Below are positions 27,628 to 29,658 of a DNA stretch of 29,658 bases, one piece after another. The notes beneath the pieces are model-generated. The model worked only from the letters and a program-made list of their open reading frames with translations. It did not search any database and was not told the origin of the DNA. Positions within the stretch are counted from its first letter, which is position 1; every line of letters starts with the position of its first letter. The position numbers were made by a program, and so were the translations under genes. The stretch is from Actinomycetota bacterium (GTDB taxonomy: Bacteria > Actinomycetota > Thermoleophilia > UBA2241): contig PMKK01000151.1 of the NCBI GenBank assembly GCA_003157715.1, positions 1-29,658 of the forward strand. Direction: 5' to 3'.

Positions 27628-29049
27628 CTACACCGTCCGGCCGGGACGTTCGGCCACCGGGCAACCGGACGAGAGGCCCGCTTTGAGACGCTCGACCGAG
27701 TTGATCGGCAGCTCCAGCAGCTCGGAGATGTGCCACTTGGCCTCGAGCGGGCTCGGGTCGGCGTAGTAAGTCGATTCGGTCTCGAAGACACGGCCCAGTC
27801 GCAGCTCGCCGCGACACTCGTGCATGGCCTGGTTGTCTGACAGGTCGCGCGGCGAAACGCCGAGCTTGCCGGAGACGTACCGTTTGGCCTCGGTGATCCT
27901 CATGCCCTTCGCCATCTGCAGCCGCGCCACCAGATCTCCGGCGGCGCGCAGCCCGTTCAGGCCAGAGGCGCATGAGTGGGCGACGTCCATGCCGAACATG
28001 TCGCCCGAGCCCACCTACAAGCCGTCCAGCCGCAGTACGTCGACGCAGGCGCGCGAGGCCCGGCTGACGGCGTCGACCGGCGCGAAGCCGTACATCGGCA
28101 TGCCGCCTACGCCCATGCCGACGTTCATGTGGATGGGGATCTCGGCCGCGGCCATGCAGGGTTTGACGAAGCTCAGGGCGCGCGCCGTGTTCCAGGCCAC
28201 CGACTTGCTCGTGTTCGTGTTGACCGCCGGACCGTAGACAGTGGCGCCGGCCTGCTGCACGACGGCGAGCTGGCCGGCCGGCTTGAGCCCGGCCAGGCGC
28301 GTGCCGCGGTACTCGAGCCGGCCGTGGGTGCCGAGCACGATCTCGGCCGCCATGCCGACCATGACGCCCATGCCGGGGTGCCGGGCGCGCAAGGTCTCGA
28401 CCGCCCGCAGGGTGGCCAGGAAGTCGGCATCGCCGGCAGCCCCGGCGGTGTCGAAGTTGAGGCCGTCGGCGCCGGCGTCCCAGAGGCTTTCGGCGACATA
28501 GACCATGTCGGCCACGGCCAGCTCGACCGCCTCTTCCTGGGCCGCGCGGGCTTCGTCGATCTTCATCCGCGGCAGCAGCTCGGACCAGTTGCCGCACGGG
28601 CCGTCGGGCGTGGAGTAGCGGCCGAGGTCGGGCTGAGCGCCGTAGTGCACGGGCACCGTGACGCGCTCCTGCGCCTCTTTCATGAGCTGCTGCTCAAAGG
28701 GCACGATGGGCTTGACGGCCTTGTAGGAGTAATCGATGTGAAAGAGCTCGACCGTGTCGTGGGCGAGCACCTGCTCGCAGGCGTAGAGCGCGTCGACGCG
28801 GCTACCGAGCTGCGGCGTGCCGGTGCCGTCCTTGGAGAGCACCACCTCGTCGCCGATGTCGACGCCCGTGAAACGCGCCGCCGAGGCGAAGATGTCGAGC
28901 AGATGGTCGAGCTCGTCCTGGGCAAGAGGCGGCACCTTGCCCCTGGTCACGGCGGCCTGGGTGCCCTCTTCGAGCTCGGACTCGATCTCGGCGCGGGTCA
29001 TCTCTGTGAGCGACCCGTCGCCCATGCGCGTCGGCACTCGCTGCGTCAC
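27628..29049 (-). CDS. mtbB: Dimethylamine methyltransferase MtbB with in-frame UAG (pyrrolysine)
   Basis: This 473-residue protein, counting the amber-encoded residue, transfers a methyl group from dimethylamine to a cognate corrinoid protein (MtbC), opening methylamine catabolism. The first 344 residues carry MtbB signatures: RMGDGSLTEMTRAEIESELE near the start, HIDYSYKAVKPIVPFEQQ (104-121), LNFDTAGAAGDADF, GPAVNTNTSKSVAWN and MGVGG (312-316). Codon 345 is TAG between LRLDGL and VGSGDMFGM; translation in the same frame continues for 128 residues (AAGDLVARLQMAKGMRITEAK) to a second TAG. In Methanosarcina MtbB pyrrolysine occupies this same junction, and the total length is close to the archaeal enzyme's (about 467). 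The GTG start has GGGGAG eight bases upstream. No mtbC, pylS, pylT or pylBCD is visible here. Annotation pipelines would split this gene into two pieces. Confidence 0.94.
27978..28006 (-). promoter_or_regulatory. Stem-loop eight bases after the internal UAG of mtbB
   Basis: On the mRNA, GGGCGAC pairs with GTCGCCC (seven base pairs) around a 15-base loop that can itself fold (CATG-TTCGG-CATG). Flanking GTGGGC and GCCCAC offer alternative pairing. The position resembles the proposed PYLIS elements downstream of pyrrolysine codons. In a GC-rich coding sequence such a stem can also arise by chance. Confidence 0.4.
28015..28017 (-). other. In-frame amber codon, predicted pyrrolysine
   Basis: The plus strand reads CTA, so the mRNA has UAG as codon 345 of mtbB. 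It is flanked by LDGL and VGSGD, matching the conserved LDG-Pyl-VGVGD context of MtbB proteins. Family similarity runs uninterrupted on both sides, so this is not a frameshift or a decayed gene end. Confidence 0.92.
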
Positions 29050-29128
29050 ACCACCACTCCCCAGTCTGGCTGTCTGGCGCCGATCATAGCAGGCGTAGCA
29101 CTCATGGCAGGCGTGGCGCCGCGACCGG

Positions 29129-29217
29129 AAGCGCCACCGTCGGTCGAAGCGCCGTCGTTGGTCGAAGCGCCGTCGTCGGTCGGAGCGCCGTCGTCGGTCG
29201 AAGCGCCGTCGTCACTC
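29129..29217. repeat. 18-base tandem repeat, about 4.5 copies
   Basis: The unit is about GTCGAAGCGCCGTCGTCG, with single-base variants (GTTG, GGAGC, GTCA). It lies in the divergent region between mtbB and the secreted-protein gene. On the plus strand it reads VEAPSS repeats, in frame with the downstream gene; on the minus strand it reads Asp/Gly/Ala/Ser/Thr repeats. Confidence 0.8.
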
Positions 29218-29313
29218 GCGCAAACGGCAAACGGAGCTCCTAACTGCCTACGAGGGGTATCTCCGGTTGTGAGCGTATCCACGCTCGATACGATAACCAA
29301 GAGGGAGGTTCCC

Positions 29314-29658
29314 TTGAAACAGACACGTGTCCGCCTTGCCCTGCTGGCGGTCGTCGCCCTGGTCGCTCTGCCGGCGCTCCTGCCGGCGACGGCCAGCGCC
29401 CAGAACTTCAAGCTCGGCACGGGCAAGGTGAGCGTCAGCCTCGACCCGTTCTATCTCATCTTCCTGACCGCCGGTTACCCCATGTACCCTGGCGCCCCCG
29501 CGGCAATGGCCTTCGACGCGCCCGGGACGCGCCTGGTCCTGCCGGTCAAGGGCGGCACCTGGAACGCCGGCCTTCATCCTCACGGCACGTTCGTGCTGAG
29601 GGGTGGCTTCGTGTTCGTCCACTACGCCGGGTCTCCGACACTCGTGACCCTCAGCATT
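29314..29658 (+). CDS. Secreted protein, 5' part only (runs off the window)
   Basis: The open frame starts at a TTG (29314) with an excellent ribosome site (GAGGGAGG) and continues for 115 codons to the window edge. A signal peptide is plain: basic LKQTRVR, hydrophobic LALLAVVALVALPALL, then PATASA before a likely cleavage at Q30. The mature part is beta-rich (FKLGTGKVSVSLDPFYLIF; TRLVLPVKGGTWN; HGTFVLRGGFVFVHYAG). The LVLPVKGGTW...HGTFVLRGG pattern is loosely reminiscent of HtaA-type haem-binding domains, a weak guess. The same frame stays open upstream to an ATG at 29104 through the 18-base repeats, but that start has no ribosome site and would bury the signal peptide. Confidence 0.7.
   Translation, partial: MKQTRVRLALLAVVALVALPALLPATASAQNFKLGTGKVSVSLDPFYLIFLTAGYPMYPGAPAAMAFDAPGTRLVLPVKGGTWNAGLHPHGTFVLRGGFVFVHYAGSPTLVTLSI

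Noticed and set aside
28015..28017. Premature stop making mtbB a pseudogene or two separate genes
   Set aside because: The frame is unchanged, conservation is strong on both sides, and the TAG sits exactly where MtbB carries pyrrolysine. A random nonsense mutation would be unlikely to hit that codon.
29046..29426. Minus-strand 126-codon frame across the 18-base repeats
   Set aside because: It would lie antisense to the signal peptide of the secreted protein and run into the mtbB start. The low-complexity sequence has no ribosome site.

Overview
The window is uniformly GC-rich with mostly Shine-Dalgarno-led genes, frequent GTG starts and tightly overlapping operons. Together with the gene families present (RsbW/RsbU-type regulators, large GAF-rich signalling proteins, a DUF4091 secreted protein, a Dpp-type transporter) this suggests an actinobacterial lineage, perhaps a soil or sediment group such as Thermoleophilia. 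That placement is inference, since no rRNA gene or taxonomic marker is present. I found no tRNA, rRNA, CRISPR array, transposase or phage gene.

Layout. 1-3.7 kb: a SHOCT-domain protein (-), a membrane-anchored G1 (glutamic) peptidase (+), and two multi-pass membrane proteins of unknown function (-). 3.7-9.6 kb: a complete dipeptide/oligopeptide ABC transporter operon, dppA-dppB-dppC-dppD-dppF (-), with a large hairpin between dppA and dppB. 9.8-11.1 kb: a divergent NylB-like serine hydrolase (+). 11.2-15.7 kb: an apparent operon of a GAF/HisKA_3 histidine kinase, a NarL-type response regulator and an APC-family permease (-). 15.9-19.2 kb: a 1101-residue CheB-CheR-PAS-SpoIIE fusion (+). 19.2-21.1 kb: a secreted DUF4091 protein (-). 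21.4-22.6 kb: an RsbW-like anti-sigma kinase (+) and a class I glutamine amidotransferase (-). 22.7-23.5 kb: a secreted carboxypeptidase-regulatory-like protein with a textbook terminator (-). 23.7-27.6 kb: a 1285-residue c-di-GMP protein combining HTH, three GAF, HD-GYP, Cache-like and GGDEF regions (+). 27.6-29.0 kb: mtbB (-). From 29.3 kb: the 5' part of a secreted protein (+).

The most notable gene is mtbB, a dimethylamine:corrinoid methyltransferase split by one in-frame amber codon (28015-28017). Both halves are conserved, stay in one frame and meet at the place where MtbB carries pyrrolysine. This implies that the organism decodes UAG as pyrrolysine and metabolises methylamines. Yet 10 of the 20 complete genes here, including mtbB itself, end in TAG. 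UAG is therefore common as a stop, and the cell needs a way to separate the two meanings. A compact stem-loop begins eight bases after the internal UAG.

The rest reads as nutrient uptake plus signalling. Peptides or short amides may be imported by Dpp and cut by the divergent hydrolase. Sensor proteins feed a partner-switching (SpoIIE/RsbW) circuit, a two-component system and c-di-GMP turnover.
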